64,000 bases of DNA, taken from assembly GCA_043497085.1 (NCBI GenBank), contig JBIEKI010000012.1; one strand, given 5' to 3'. Of the stretch, positions 42,520-51,694 are shown in pieces. The position numbers and the translations under genes were made by a program. Each line of letters begins with the position of its first letter. The stretch's first letter is position 1. The DNA is from Thalassobacillus sp043497085 (GTDB taxonomy: Bacteria; Bacillota; Bacilli; Bacillales; Halobacillaceae). The notes below the pieces were generated by a model. It was given only the letters and a program-made list of their open reading frames with translations, searched no databases and was not told the origin of the DNA.

Positions 42520-43038
42520 TTACTTTTCAGCCAATGGAGCCAGCATCAAGAACATGCTTCGGCCTTCCATCTTCGGCTTCGTTTCAACTTGTGCAACATC
42601 TTTGCACTCTTCAGCCATGCGCTCAAGAACTTTTTGACCAAGCTCTTTATGCGTAATGGCGCGTCCACGGAAACGTACAGAAGCTTTCACTTTATCGCCT
42701 TTTTCCAGGAATTTGCGAGCATTACGCAACTTCGTGTTAAAGTCATGCTCTTCAATACCAGGGCTCAAGCGAACTTCTTTGACCTTGATGGTCGTTTGCT
42801 TTTTACGCGCTTCTTTTTCTTTCTTCTGCTGCTCAAAACGGTATTTACCGTAATCCATGATGCGGCAGACCGGCGGTTTTGCATTAGGAGCAACCAATAC
42901 CAGATCAAGATTGGCATTTTGAGCAATCTCAAGTGCTTCCTGACGTGATTTGACTCCCAGTTGGTCACCGTTGTTATCAATGAGACGTACTTCACGTGCT
43001 CGGATTTTCTCATTAACGTTCATGTTATCTTTGCTAAT
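42520..43038 (-). CDS. infC: Translation initiation factor IF-3 (ATT start)
   Basis: Binds the 30S subunit and enforces accurate start-codon and tRNA selection. The 172-residue protein has an N-domain with NEKIRAREVRLIDNNGDQLGVKS, a lysine-rich linker (FEQQKKEKEARKKQT), and a C-domain with LSPGIEEHDFNTKLRNARKFLEKGDKVKASVRFRGR. The annotated start is ATT at 43036-43038, giving ISKDNMNVNEK, because GGAGGTGG sits 6 bases upstream and B. subtilis IF-3 opens ISKD; the first in-frame ATG (43023) has no site. A rare start codon lets IF-3 regulate itself. Confidence 0.96.
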   Translation of the reverse strand: MSKDNMNVNEKIRAREVRLIDNNGDQLGVKSRQEALEIAQNANLDLVLVAPNAKPPVCRIMDYGKYRFEQQKKEKEARKKQTTIKVKEVRLSPGIEEHDFNTKLRNARKFLEKGDKVKASVRFRGRAITHKELGQKVLERMAEECKDVAQVETKPKMEGRSMFLMLAPLAEK

Positions 43039-43258
43039 AACCAGCCACCTCCAAATTATTTTAGGAAATATAGAGATCTGTCATCGACAAGTGCTTTTAA
43101 ACCAATAAAAAAAGTGTCGGCACATAACGATGCACCCACACGTATCCCATTCGAATTCAAAAGGATTAGTGACCTGCCAACTGCTTTACGCGTCGATCAG
43201 GTGAGAAGCGGGTGCTTCTACTTGTCTCAGATCCGTTCTTTTGTTGTTCACCTAAAAT
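43039..43258 (-). promoter_or_regulatory. L20-type attenuator leader of infC-rpmI-rplT
   Basis: A leader of about 220 bases containing AGAAGCACCCGCTTCTCACC, the hairpin and bulge typical of the Bacillus L20 leader, then an intrinsic terminator (GTGTGGGTGC/GTGCCGACAC, T7) at 43107-43142. Family knowledge: L20 binding promotes termination. Confidence 0.85.
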
Positions 43259-43287
43259 ATAATAGCACGGGATGGGTAACATGTCAA
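43259..43287 (-). promoter_or_regulatory. Sigma-A promoter of infC-rpmI-rplT
   Basis: TTGACA, a 17-base spacer and TATTAT on the minus strand, directly before the L20 leader. Confidence 0.88.
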
Positions 43288-43430
43288 CCATCCACCAGCG
43301 TCCATCAGACTGACTATATAAGAATATCGGAAACAACAGTAAAAATCAACTGCTATTGAGAAACTTTCTCCTCAAGAAAAGGTCCTTGTTTTAAACAGAA
43401 ATAACTTTGATTCCACCTGAGGGAAGCTAC

Positions 43431-43468
43431 AAAACACTCCAACCTGTATGCTGATTGGAGTGTTTTGT
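43431..43468 (-). terminator. Terminator of the sigma-clpP unit
   Basis: Hairpin AAAACACTCCAA/TTGGAGTGTTTT with a 12-base loop, right after the clpP stop; the exit side is only moderately T-rich. Confidence 0.8.
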
Positions 43469-43478
43469 ATGCTATTTC

Positions 43479-44063
43479 TTATTTATCCATGGCAATAACT
43501 TCGTCAATAATTCCATATTCCTTTGCTTCAGAAGCGCTCATGAAATAATCCCGATCGGTATCTACAGCAACTTTTTCTATCGGCTGCCCCGTTCTTTCTG
43601 CAATTATTTCATTAAGGTGGCTTCGGAGCTTCAAGATTCTTTTTGCTGTGATCTCGAGGTCGGTTGCCTGCCCTCGTGCACCTCCTAAAGGCTGGTGGAT
43701 CATAATTTCACTGTTAGGAAGGGCATATCTTTTCCCTTTTGTACCAGCTAGTAAAAGCATCGCACCGAAAGATGCGGCCATGCCAGTACATATCGTCCGT
43801 ACATCCGGTTTAATGTATTGCATAGTGTCAAAAATTGCAAAACCGGAGGTAGTAGAACCGCCAGGGCTATTAATATATAAAGAAACATCTTTATCAGGAT
43901 CATCCGCAGCTAAAAATAACAGCTGGGCTACAATACTATTTGCCATACCGTCGTTGATTTCATCACTAACCATAATAATGCGGTCTTTCAGTAATCGTGA
44001 AAATATATCGTAGGAACGTTCCCCCTTGTTTGATTGTTCGATAACGTAAGGGATAGTATTCAT
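43479..44063 (-). CDS. clpP: ClpP-family serine protease (second-copy type)
   Basis: A 194-residue barrel-forming peptidase. The catalytic triad is intact: Ser98 in GMAASFGAML, His123 in MIHQPLGGARGQA, Asp172 in DRDYFMSA. The N-terminus (NTIPYVIEQSNKGERSYDIFSRLLKDRII) is of standard ClpP type, so it should work with a Clp ATPase such as ClpX. The main Bacillus clpP normally lies elsewhere, so this is probably a paralogue (inference). It lies 26 bases after an ECF-like sigma gene and ends at a terminator, so the two form a dedicated operon. The start at 44063 follows AGGAGGA. Confidence 0.93.
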   Translation of the reverse strand: MNTIPYVIEQSNKGERSYDIFSRLLKDRIIMVSDEINDGMANSIVAQLLFLAADDPDKDVSLYINSPGGSTTSGFAIFDTMQYIKPDVRTICTGMAASFGAMLLLAGTKGKRYALPNSEIMIHQPLGGARGQATDLEITAKRILKLRSHLNEIIAERTGQPIEKVAVDTDRDYFMSASEAKEYGIIDEVIAMDK

Positions 44064-44089
44064 AACCATTTCCTCCTTCATCATGTCAT

Positions 44090-44761
44090 TTATGATGCTA
44101 ATGAGAGGACATTGGAAGGAGACTTATGAAAGGATCTGTAAGGATGAGCGGAATGGATGAAGGTTTTTGAAACTACCCTGATAAGATCCGTAGGATCCTG
44201 CAGTGTAATCGATCGGCTCAGAGCAGTGGATAAGATTTCATTAACCTCCTCCGGCCAGCACGATTCCTTATTGTTGTCCGGAAGCCGTTTAACATTTACA
44301 CGTGCACGATTCAACAGGGATTTGACCCCTGTCTCTGACATATCCAGAACCTCAGCGATTTCTGCTATTTTATATTGAAAAGCTTCTTTAAGAACAAATG
44401 AAACAAGCTGCTTAGGGGTAAGCTGCTTTGACAACTCTTCTATTAAATCAAAGCACACTTCGCCATTGCTATTATCGGACTTTTCCGGCAATTCCCCATA
44501 AGAAAGAAGCGATTCTTTCTCATGTTTTCGCATACGGTCAATCCATAGATGATACGCAATTTTCTTTAGCAGCGAAGCACTCCAATCCTCTTGATTCTCG
44601 TAATGTTTCAGTGCTCTTACTATTGTTTCTTGTGCGATATCTTCCCCATCCCACTTATCCTTTGTCAGAAAGTGACAATATTGATTCAGCTTTGGAACCA
44701 GTTCCTCTAGCGGATCAAGTTTCCGCTTATGTTCGAACTTTGTGCTTGGGCCCATGCGCAT
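44090..44761 (-). CDS. ECF-type RNA polymerase sigma factor with C-terminal extension
   Basis: A 223-residue sigma-70-family factor with region 2 (YCHFLTKDKWDGEDIAQETIVRAL...HLWIDRMRK, about 25-80) and region 4 (LTPKQLVSFVLKEAFQYKIAEIAEVLDMSETGVKSLLNRARVNVKRL, about 110-160). It has no sigma-3, so it is ECF-like. About 55 residues follow region 4 without a recognised domain. The start at 44761 is chosen for AAAGGAGTG. No anti-sigma gene adjoins; the partner gene is clpP. Target promoters are unknown. Confidence 0.85.
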   Translation of the reverse strand: MRMGPSTKFEHKRKLDPLEELVPKLNQYCHFLTKDKWDGEDIAQETIVRALKHYENQEDWSASLLKKIAYHLWIDRMRKHEKESLLSYGELPEKSDNSNGEVCFDLIEELSKQLTPKQLVSFVLKEAFQYKIAEIAEVLDMSETGVKSLLNRARVNVKRLPDNNKESCWPEEVNEILSTALSRSITLQDPTDLIRVVSKTFIHSAHPYRSFHKSPSNVLSLAS

Positions 44762-44973
44762 ATAAATCACTCCTTTTATCCTCTCACACTTATAACGGAT
44801 AAATATCAAAAAAAGATACGGGTAAAACAAAACTTTTCCAACTTACCAATAATATGGCCGTGTGCAGTTTCTTTAAGATTATGTATGATTAGTCCTTATT
44901 ATATTCCAATAATTATAGAAGAGGTATCATCAATTCAGTTAATGTCAAGTATCCTTCATTAACTCGGGATAAC

Positions 44974-45016
44974 AAAAAAACGAGTATAAAACCTTAGCGG
45001 TTTCATACTCGTTTAT
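44974..45016 (-). terminator. Terminator of thrS
   Basis: Hairpin AAACGAGTATGAAACC/GGTTTTATACTCGTTT with a five-base loop and a T7 run on the minus strand. Confidence 0.93.
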
Positions 45017-45048
45017 AAATTCGATTGCTATTGATCCCTTACACCCTT

Positions 45049-46998
45049 CTACTTTCTAGTTAACAGCTTCTGCTCAATTTCATTCTTTATTTCCGCTTTG
45101 AAGGTGTCTAATGGCTTAGTCTCGGAATCTTTCTCTCCATAACGGCGGACATTCACGGAATTGTTTTCGATTTCTTTGTCCCCGATAACAAGCGCAAATG
45201 GCACCTTTTGAATCTGTGCTTCACGAATTTTGTAGCCGATTTTTTCATCGCGCTCGTCAACTTCTACTCTTACTCCTGCTTCACGCAGCTCATCTTCCAG
45301 TTTCTTAGCGTGATCCAGATGAGCATCGGCAGAGACAGGGATGATTTTTGCCTGTACCGGAGCAAGCCATGTAGGGAAAGCTCCTTTATATTCTTCGATC
45401 AAGAATGCGACAAAACGTTCCATGGTAGAAACAACACCACGGTGTATAACGACAGGGCGATGATCTTTTCCATCTTCTCCTACATAAGTAAGATCAAATC
45501 GCTCTGGCAGGTGGAAGTCCAGCTGAACAGTGGAAAGTGTCTCATCTTTCCCTAGAGCAGTCTTCACCTGTACATCCAGCTTAGGACCATAGAAGGCCGC
45601 TTCTCCTTCAGCTTCCACATATTCTACCCCGAGGTCTTCCATTGTTTCTTTCAACATGGCCTGCGCTTTGTTCCACATCTCATCGTTATCGACATACTTT
45701 TCTTTGTCTTCAGGGTCACGATAGGACAAACGGAAATAATAATCGTTGATTCCGAAATCCTCATAGACTGCCTGCACGAGACGTACGACACGGATGAATT
45801 CATCTTTCAACTGATCAGGCCGGCTGAAGATGTGAGCATCGTTTAAGGTCATCGCACGGACACGCTGCAAGCCTGCTAATGCACCGGACATTTCGTGGCG
45901 ATGCATGGTTCCTAATTCTGCAATTCGCACAGGAAGATTACGGTAACTGTGCAATTGATTTTTATAAACCATCATATGGTGAGGACAGTTCATCGGGCGA
46001 AGTACAAGGTCTTCGTTATCCATCTCCATAATCGGGAACATATCATCTTTATAATGATCCCAGTGGCCGCTTGTTTTATATAAATCGACACTTCCTAATA
46101 CTGGAGTATAGACATGGTCGTAACCCAGACGTTCTTCTAAATCAACGATATAACGTTCGATTGTACGGCGGATGGTTGCACCCTTTGGAAGCCAAAGTGG
46201 CAGCCCCTGACCGACTTTCTGATTGACAGTAAAGATTTCAAGCTCTTTTCCAAGCTTACGATGATCTCTTTCCTTTGCTTCTTCCAGGAGACGCAAGTAT
46301 TCATCCAGCTGTCCCTGCTTTTCAAATGCAGTACCATAGATACGTTGAAGCATTTTATTATCACTGTCACCACGCCAGTATGCACCGGAGATACTGAGCA
46401 GCTTAAATATCTTGATTTTGCTTGTCTGCGGAACATGGACACCACGACATAAATCGAAAAATTCACCTTGTTTATAAATTGTAATCGGCTGATCTTCTGG
46501 AATATCGTCGATTAGTTCAATTTTCAGCTCATCCCCGATTTCCCGGTACATTTCTTTCGCTTTTTTCCGACTGACTTCCAACCGTTCGATTTCAAGATTC
46601 TCATTGACGATTCGCTTCATTTCTTTTTCAATCTTAGGAAGGTCCTCTGGTGTTAATGATTCTTCCATATCAATATCATAATAAAATCCGCTTTCAATAA
46701 CAGGACCAACACCAAGTTTGACATTTCCATACAAACGTTTGAGCGCCTGGGCCATCAGATGTGCTGTAGAGTGGCGAAGAACCTCCAGTCCTTCAGGATT
46801 TTTATAGGTTACGATTTCGATAGCTCCATCCTCTTCAATCGGACGGCGTAAGTCATACATTTCCCCATTCAGCTTGATGGCAAGCGCTTGTTTTTTCAGT
46901 CCTGGAGAAATATCACCTGCAATATCCTCCCCTGTCGTACCTTTTGAAAATCCTTTGACATTACCGTCCGGGAAAGTGATTTGAATTTGATCAGACAT
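45049..46998 (-). CDS. thrS: Threonyl-tRNA synthetase
   Basis: Charges tRNA-Thr. The 649-residue protein has an N-terminal TGS domain (1-62), the N2 editing domain with RHSTAHLMAQALKRLYGNVKLG and its Zn/editing Cys region DLCRGVHVP, the class II core with motif 1-2 segments and the zinc-binding LRPMNCPHHM, motif 3 region HRGVVSTMERFVAFLIEEYKGAFP, and the C-terminal anticodon-binding domain. Ribosome site AGGAGTG. It is controlled by the upstream T-box leader. Confidence 0.97.
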   Translation of the reverse strand: MSDQIQITFPDGNVKGFSKGTTGEDIAGDISPGLKKQALAIKLNGEMYDLRRPIEEDGAIEIVTYKNPEGLEVLRHSTAHLMAQALKRLYGNVKLGVGPVIESGFYYDIDMEESLTPEDLPKIEKEMKRIVNENLEIERLEVSRKKAKEMYREIGDELKIELIDDIPEDQPITIYKQGEFFDLCRGVHVPQTSKIKIFKLLSISGAYWRGDSDNKMLQRIYGTAFEKQGQLDEYLRLLEEAKERDHRKLGKELEIFTVNQKVGQGLPLWLPKGATIRRTIERYIVDLEERLGYDHVYTPVLGSVDLYKTSGHWDHYKDDMFPIMEMDNEDLVLRPMNCPHHMMVYKNQLHSYRNLPVRIAELGTMHRHEMSGALAGLQRVRAMTLNDAHIFSRPDQLKDEFIRVVRLVQAVYEDFGINDYYFRLSYRDPEDKEKYVDNDEMWNKAQAMLKETMEDLGVEYVEAEGEAAFYGPKLDVQVKTALGKDETLSTVQLDFHLPERFDLTYVGEDGKDHRPVVIHRGVVSTMERFVAFLIEEYKGAFPTWLAPVQAKIIPVSADAHLDHAKKLEDELREAGVRVEVDERDEKIGYKIREAQIQKVPFALVIGDKEIENNSVNVRRYGEKDSETKPLDTFKAEIKNEIEQKLLTRK

Positions 46999-47024
46999 GG
47001 CCTTTCACTCCTATCTTTTTTGTG

Positions 47025-47290
47025 TAAATAAAAAACGCCCATCCCTCTGCTCTATTGGCAAAGGGACAAGCGTTAGCTCGTGGTTCCACCCTAATTCCCG
47101 CAAAAATCATGCGGCTCTTTGACATCTTTAACGCAGACCATACGCTTTCTGCTACTGTAGATTCACAGAAAGGGTTCAGAGGTGGTGAACGGAAGCTCGT
47201 TTGCAGGAAGCTTTCAGCCGGTGGCTTCCCTCTCTTATGCATCGGCGACTTGCGTCCGTGTCCTCATCGTTACCTTGATGTTATAGGATA
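47025..47290 (-). promoter_or_regulatory. T-box leader of thrS (Thr specifier)
   Basis: Stem I on the minus strand with a candidate ACC specifier in GTTCACCACCTCTGAA, the T-box sequence AGGGTGGAACCACGAG (47077-47092), and a terminator hairpin AACGCTTGTCCC/GGGATGGGCGTT with T5 (about 47027-47075). Uncharged tRNA-Thr would relieve termination. Confidence 0.93.
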
Positions 47291-47297
47291 TGTACGT

Positions 47298-47326
47298 ATT
47301 ATAGCGATAGTGCAAAGAGAAATCAA
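47298..47326 (-). promoter_or_regulatory. Sigma-A promoter of the thrS leader
   Basis: TTGATT, a 17-base spacer and TATAAT on the minus strand, immediately upstream of the T-box stem I. Confidence 0.8.
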
Positions 47327-47334
47327 GCCCATTT

Positions 47335-48180
47335 TCAATGAACATGAGACGGGTGATGGAATGGAAACGCATGAACAGGTTTACAAATCACTCGTTCTTG
47401 AAAGATATTGATGATGGTTTGAACTTTCGGTTCAGCTGGATCCCCATATACATATAATTTTTTCGGCGCGTATACCAGGGCTGCAGTGATACTATGATCG
47501 TCAACTTCTCCTGAAAATATACGTAGTGGTTCTTTTTTTAATAAAGATTTTATTTCCATTTTTGACAGCAGCTTGCCATCTTCTAAATAATAATGAAGTT
47601 GGCTGCCTTGCAGTAAATAAAGCTCTTCCACTTTGGATGGTTTATCCTGCATGTAGTGCCGGAGAGATTCCACCCATAGCAGATAATCTTCCTCGCGTTT
47701 GAATTCATCGAGTGCCGCACCGATATAGCTAAGTAATAGCGTGCGTACATGCTGGAAGCAAAAAGGCATCATTTCATTAAAATTAACCACACTTTTAAGT
47801 TGAATTCTTTTTCGAATGAAAACTTGTATACTATCTTCAAGTGAAGGCAGTCTGACGCCCAGTTTTTTTCGCTGTTCTGTATCGTTCAGCCAATCACAAA
47901 TTTCCCTTATTCTATGAATTTCTTCATCGTCCTGATAATAGAATTTTTGACGGATCAGCTGATTTTGCCATAATGGGAGGCGATATTTGAAAACTAATGA
48001 TGAGAGGATATTCACCAGAATATCTTTCTCGCCCTCCCCCCATTCTTCTCCGATGAGAGAGACCTGGTTACCACCCTGGTCATCTCCTTCCCACTGGACC
48101 TGGAACTTTGCCCCCTCCTGCATGATGGCATCACAAAAAGTAATCGTCTCTTGCCTCGAGATAAAAAAGAAACGTATCAT
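47335..48180 (-). CDS. ytxC: Sporulation-associated protein YtxC
   Basis: A 281-residue protein, the B. subtilis YtxC length, located between dnaI and thrS as expected. It is mostly helical with several Trp, Tyr and Phe clusters (DYLLWVESLRHYMQ, LYLLQGSQLHYYLEDGKLL) and no catalytic motif; the YtxC family is sporulation-linked but biochemically undefined. The start at 48180 is chosen because AGGGGGAACGGGG lies just upstream; an in-frame ATG at 48210 precedes that site. The 3' end overlaps the region that holds the thrS promoter. Confidence 0.87.
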   Translation of the reverse strand: MIRFFFISRQETITFCDAIMQEGAKFQVQWEGDDQGGNQVSLIGEEWGEGEKDILVNILSSLVFKYRLPLWQNQLIRQKFYYQDDEEIHRIREICDWLNDTEQRKKLGVRLPSLEDSIQVFIRKRIQLKSVVNFNEMMPFCFQHVRTLLLSYIGAALDEFKREEDYLLWVESLRHYMQDKPSKVEELYLLQGSQLHYYLEDGKLLSKMEIKSLLKKEPLRIFSGEVDDHSITAALVYAPKKLYVYGDPAEPKVQTIINIFQERVICKPVHAFPFHHPSHVH

Positions 48181-48238
48181 ATTGGCCCCGTTCCCCCTAA
48201 CAACAATCAATCTATTCTATCTATATGGACAAGGGGAT

Positions 48239-48278
48239 GAAAAAATGCCCATACAGTTTGATAACTGCATGGGCAATT
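48239..48278 (-). terminator. Terminator of nrdR-dnaB-dnaI
   Basis: Hairpin TTGCCCATGCAGTT/AACTGTATGGGCA followed by a T6 run on the minus strand, 15 bases after dnaI. Confidence 0.92.
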
Positions 48279-48293
48279 TAAAAATAAAAGCTG

Positions 48294-49226
48294 TTAACTT
48301 CTACGGTTCTCGCCATATAAGGGTATAACTTCACTGACTTGCTTAATCCGTTCAATTATCCTTGATGCCTTAACACTTTCCACATCTCCACGATTAGAAG
48401 TGGTAAACACTTCCTGGAGTTCTTTTAAATTATAATTGGAGCTGAAAAAGACTGGCAGACGTTCCATCATTCTGTATTGGAGTATGGAACCGAGTATTTC
48501 ATCACGGAACCAGGCAGACTGTGATTCCGCACCAATGTCATCAAGCATTAATACTGGCACGGTCTTAAATGCCTGGATTTTCTCGTTCAATGTATCATCT
48601 TTTATCGATGATTTCATTTCCCTGACAAATTCAGGCATATAAATGACCATCGAAGGTATGTTCTTTTCACTCAGTCTATTGGCCACTGCACCTAGAAAAT
48701 ATGTCTTTCCTACCCCGAATGGGCCGTGGAAATAAAGACCTTTTTGTGGTAGTTCTTCTTGGATATTTTCCAAGTACCCAATCATTTTTGCTATAGCATC
48801 CGACCTATCGTCATCTGACAAATCGATCCGTTCCAAATTTGCCTCTAAAATTTCCTTAGGCATATATAGGCTCTTCACAAGCGACTGCTGTTTTTCCTGA
48901 TGCTCTTGGCGTAATTTTCGGGGACACTTATCATAGGAAAGGTGCAATTGCTGTCCTTCAACATCAAGGTTCGGTGTATATCCAGGAAGAATATTGATAC
49001 AACCCTCTAACGAAGGACATTTTTCACATTTTTTAGATTGACTATGATATTCATAAAGTTTCATCAGTTGTTTTTCTAATGATTGCTCATCCAATTCAGG
49101 ATGATCACGCAATAGTCTGGATACTTCTTGGGAGGACAACAACTCTTGTTTTATCTTGGTAAAATGACCTTTGAAATTTTTATTTTCACGCATCCATTTC
49201 TTTAAAGAGGATTGTATCGGTTCCAT
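48294..49226 (-). CDS. dnaI: Primosomal protein DnaI (helicase loader)
   Basis: AAA+ loader that delivers the DnaC helicase to the origin and restart sites. The 310-residue protein has an N-terminal helicase-interaction domain with zinc-ligand cysteines in KKCEKCPSLEGC (about 65-80), Walker A GPFGVGKT, Walker B VLMLDDIG, and sensor-like SSNYNLKEL. Length equals that of B. subtilis DnaI. It lies 20 bases after dnaB. Confidence 0.96.
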   Translation of the reverse strand: MEPIQSSLKKWMRENKNFKGHFTKIKQELLSSQEVSRLLRDHPELDEQSLEKQLMKLYEYHSQSKKCEKCPSLEGCINILPGYTPNLDVEGQQLHLSYDKCPRKLRQEHQEKQQSLVKSLYMPKEILEANLERIDLSDDDRSDAIAKMIGYLENIQEELPQKGLYFHGPFGVGKTYFLGAVANRLSEKNIPSMVIYMPEFVREMKSSIKDDTLNEKIQAFKTVPVLMLDDIGAESQSAWFRDEILGSILQYRMMERLPVFFSSNYNLKELQEVFTTSNRGDVESVKASRIIERIKQVSEVIPLYGENRRS

Positions 49227-49246
49227 CTTCCATCACACCCTGTTTA

Positions 49247-50617
49247 TCAATTTCCGTTATTGGTGATCCGCTTAATGCGGGCAGCAATTTCTTCTTTATC
49301 AACTTTTTGTGAACCCTTTTTTTCTTCTTTCTGTTTCGTATCATTTTCCCGCTCTTTGAACCAATCCGGAATAATTTCTTTCGATTGTTTTTTAACTCGT
49401 CCTTTACTATTTTTACCCCATTGCTGATATTTCTGGTGTTCTGCTTTAGCCATTGTCATTGCCTGGCGCACCGTAGTGACATTCTTTCTTGCCCAATGGC
49501 TGGCGATTTTCTCCAAATAAGCTTTGGAGAGCTTCATATCGGTTTTCAATAATACGTAGTGGACGAGTACATTCATTACTCCAGGTGATAATCCCTGTTC
49601 TGTCATAACATCACGAATCAATTTCAAATCCTGGGCAGAAGCTTCATTACCGGAAGATAAGTCTTCGAGCAATTCCTTGGGAGACTTTCTTTCCAGCATA
49701 GCGATAAACTGATCTTCCTTTGTAGCATTTCCATCTACATTTGGATCTTCAGTGACTTTTTCCTTTTTTTCTATGGTTTTAAGGGAGGTGACTTTGCCTT
49801 TTTTTGGCGAAAGGTCATGACAAGCTTCTTTTAATTCCTCCACGATCAATTGATTCTCTTCATTCAAAGCCCAGCCAATAGCTTTTTCAAGTTCCTGTGA
49901 GGATAGATCATACAAAGAAGCAAGCTGCATCATAATCCGTTTATGGCGTACAGTCAATATCTTCTCAGCGGGATACATCTTTTCTTTGAGTGACTGGTAT
50001 ATATAGGTAAAGTCAATTCGGTCATTTTCAAGATATGGGCCAGAGGCTGTTTGCAGCTTTACAATATTTGTTTCTTTTTCTGGCATTCTTGCTGTGAAAG
50101 CTGGTCCAGATTTCTGGTAGCCATGAAAAATTTCATCGAACGATGCAGTAACATTTTCACATTGTTCCAAAGGATATTTTTCTTTAAGGAAACGATCACG
50201 TAAACGACTGTATTTGTCAGCTCCCAATTCGTGGTTCAGCAATAAGGACAACATGTCATCATAAAAAAATTGTTCTGGTGAAAATGGAGGCTGCAATTCA
50301 TATATATAGCAGGTACGTCCTTCTTCTTCTGTGGAAAACGTCTGCATAAGACCGATGGCTTCCAACTTTCTGCGTGCTTCATAAATATGATCCAGAGGGA
50401 CTGCCAAATAATTCATCAGTGTATGGTGCGAATGGATTTCAGGCTTCGAGGATAAATCATGTTCACTCAACAGTGTTTGGTAAAGCGTGATTGCTTCCAT
50501 ACCTATGATGGGTTGATATAAATGAGATAAAGACATGCCGAAATCTCTCGGAACCACGCCATTCAACTGCACACTATATCCATCTACAGGCAATATCTTA
50601 CCAATCGATTGATTCAT
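49247..50617 (-). CDS. dnaB: Replication initiation and membrane attachment protein DnaB
   Basis: Bacillus-type DnaB, a co-loader that brings DnaI-DnaC to DNA and the membrane. The 456-residue protein has the N-terminal winged-helix domain (1-120), a DDBH2-like C-terminal domain (SLYDLSSQELEKAIGWALNEENQL and VMTEQGLSPGVMNVLVHYVLLKTDMKLSKAYLEKIASHWARKNVTT), and a charged tail. The start at 50617 follows AGGGGGTG; the longer ORF from 50683 begins inside nrdR and includes a non-conserved hydrophobic segment. It lies between nrdR and dnaI. Confidence 0.94.
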   Translation of the reverse strand: MNQSIGKILPVDGYSVQLNGVVPRDFGMSLSHLYQPIIGMEAITLYQTLLSEHDLSSKPEIHSHHTLMNYLAVPLDHIYEARRKLEAIGLMQTFSTEEEGRTCYIYELQPPFSPEQFFYDDMLSLLLNHELGADKYSRLRDRFLKEKYPLEQCENVTASFDEIFHGYQKSGPAFTARMPEKETNIVKLQTASGPYLENDRIDFTYIYQSLKEKMYPAEKILTVRHKRIMMQLASLYDLSSQELEKAIGWALNEENQLIVEELKEACHDLSPKKGKVTSLKTIEKKEKVTEDPNVDGNATKEDQFIAMLERKSPKELLEDLSSGNEASAQDLKLIRDVMTEQGLSPGVMNVLVHYVLLKTDMKLSKAYLEKIASHWARKNVTTVRQAMTMAKAEHQKYQQWGKNSKGRVKKQSKEIIPDWFKERENDTKQKEEKKGSQKVDKEEIAARIKRITNNGN

Positions 50618-50679
50618 CTCCCCACCCCCTGTTTTTTTCGTAATTAGAAGAAAAAAGAGCCCGGTTGTAGCTCCGGACA

Positions 50680-51138
50680 TCAATCCTCACGTTTGATTAA
50701 ATCTTTCAGCTCATCTAAGAAGACATTGATATCTTTGAATTGACGATAAACCGATGCGAACCGGACATAAGCGACATCATCTACCTTAGAAAGTCGCTCC
50801 ATCACCATTTCTCCAATATCCTCACTCAATACTTCAGCATTACCCTGATTTCTTAATTCTTTTTCTACTTCCAAGGCAATTTTCTCGATTTCTTCTAATG
50901 CGACAGGCCTTTTTTCACAAGCTTTTATCAACCCGCGCATCAGTTTTTCACGACTGAATTCTTCCCTTGTCCCTTCTTTTTTGACAACAATCAACGGAAC
51001 CTCTTCAATCCGTTCAAAGGTAGTAAAACGAAAACCACATTGTTCACATTCCCTGCGCCTGCGAATCGCTCTTCCTTCCTCTATCGGACGTGAATCCAGT
51101 ACTTTTGTATTCTTGAATTGACAATTTGGGCATCTCAA
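50680..51138 (-). CDS. nrdR: Transcriptional repressor NrdR
   Basis: ATP/dATP-sensing zinc repressor of ribonucleotide reductase genes. The 152-residue protein has a zinc ribbon with Cys3, Cys6, Cys31 and Cys34 (CPNCQFKNTKVLDSRP, CEQCGFRF) and an ATP-cone domain (IVVKKEGTREEFSREKLMRGLIKACEKRPV). The start is TTG at 51136-51138, with GGTGGAG about 10 bases upstream. It heads nrdR-dnaB-dnaI, as in B. subtilis (ytcG). Confidence 0.96.
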   Translation of the reverse strand: MRCPNCQFKNTKVLDSRPIEEGRAIRRRRECEQCGFRFTTFERIEEVPLIVVKKEGTREEFSREKLMRGLIKACEKRPVALEEIEKIALEVEKELRNQGNAEVLSEDIGEMVMERLSKVDDVAYVRFASVYRQFKDINVFLDELKDLIKRED

Positions 51139-51176
51139 TTACTATCATCTCCACCGCTATACAACAAGCATTTATT

Positions 51177-51575
51177 CTATTGATTCAATTTATTAGCCAT
51201 CGAAGATTCAATATAAGTCAAACGTTTCTTCAGCTTTTCATTTAACTGGATAATCAGATTACGGCTAAAGCCGAAGTCTACCGGTCCGCCTGATTCCGTG
51301 GTCACAGAAAAGTCCACCGCGGTACGGAACGGTTTTACCATTACGATACTAGCTACAATAAATGCCTTCTTTTTGCCTTTATAATTAACACTTATCTCCC
51401 CATGTTCTTCTGACGTCGAAAGGATTGTAAATGCTTCACTATCGAAAATTTCCTTCACAGCTTGCAAGGCTTTATCTTTAGTAGTCTTAAAATAGTGTGT
51501 CTGTAATGCTTCATCCTGATGATGTTCTCTTGTCTCTGAATGGCTGGTGAAATATTTCGAAACAAACTTTTTCAT
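51177..51575 (-). CDS. Conserved protein of unknown function
   Basis: A 132-residue soluble protein upstream of nrdR, with AAGGAGAT before its ATG. It has an N-terminal KKFVSKYFTSHSETREHHQDEALQTHYF segment, then alternating beta strands (ISVNYKGKKKAFIVASIVMVKPFRTAVDFSVTTE) and a C-terminal helix. I do not recognise a characterised family, though similar short proteins sit beside nrdR or speD in related Bacillaceae as far as I recall. No signal peptide or membrane span. Confidence 0.75.
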   Translation of the reverse strand: MKKFVSKYFTSHSETREHHQDEALQTHYFKTTKDKALQAVKEIFDSEAFTILSTSEEHGEISVNYKGKKKAFIVASIVMVKPFRTAVDFSVTTESGGPVDFGFSRNLIIQLNEKLKKRLTYIESSMANKLNQ

Positions 51576-51694
51576 GGTAATCTCCTTCTCTATTAACCTT
51601 TCCCGACATATACTTATTTCATTTTAACATGTTTTTTGGTCGAGCATAAACGACGACAGCAAAAAATGTCGGATATTATGTCGTAATTTATATC

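Noticed and set aside
43455..43688. 77-codon plus-strand ORF overlapping clpP
   Set aside because: Antisense to clpP and its terminator, with no coding signal.
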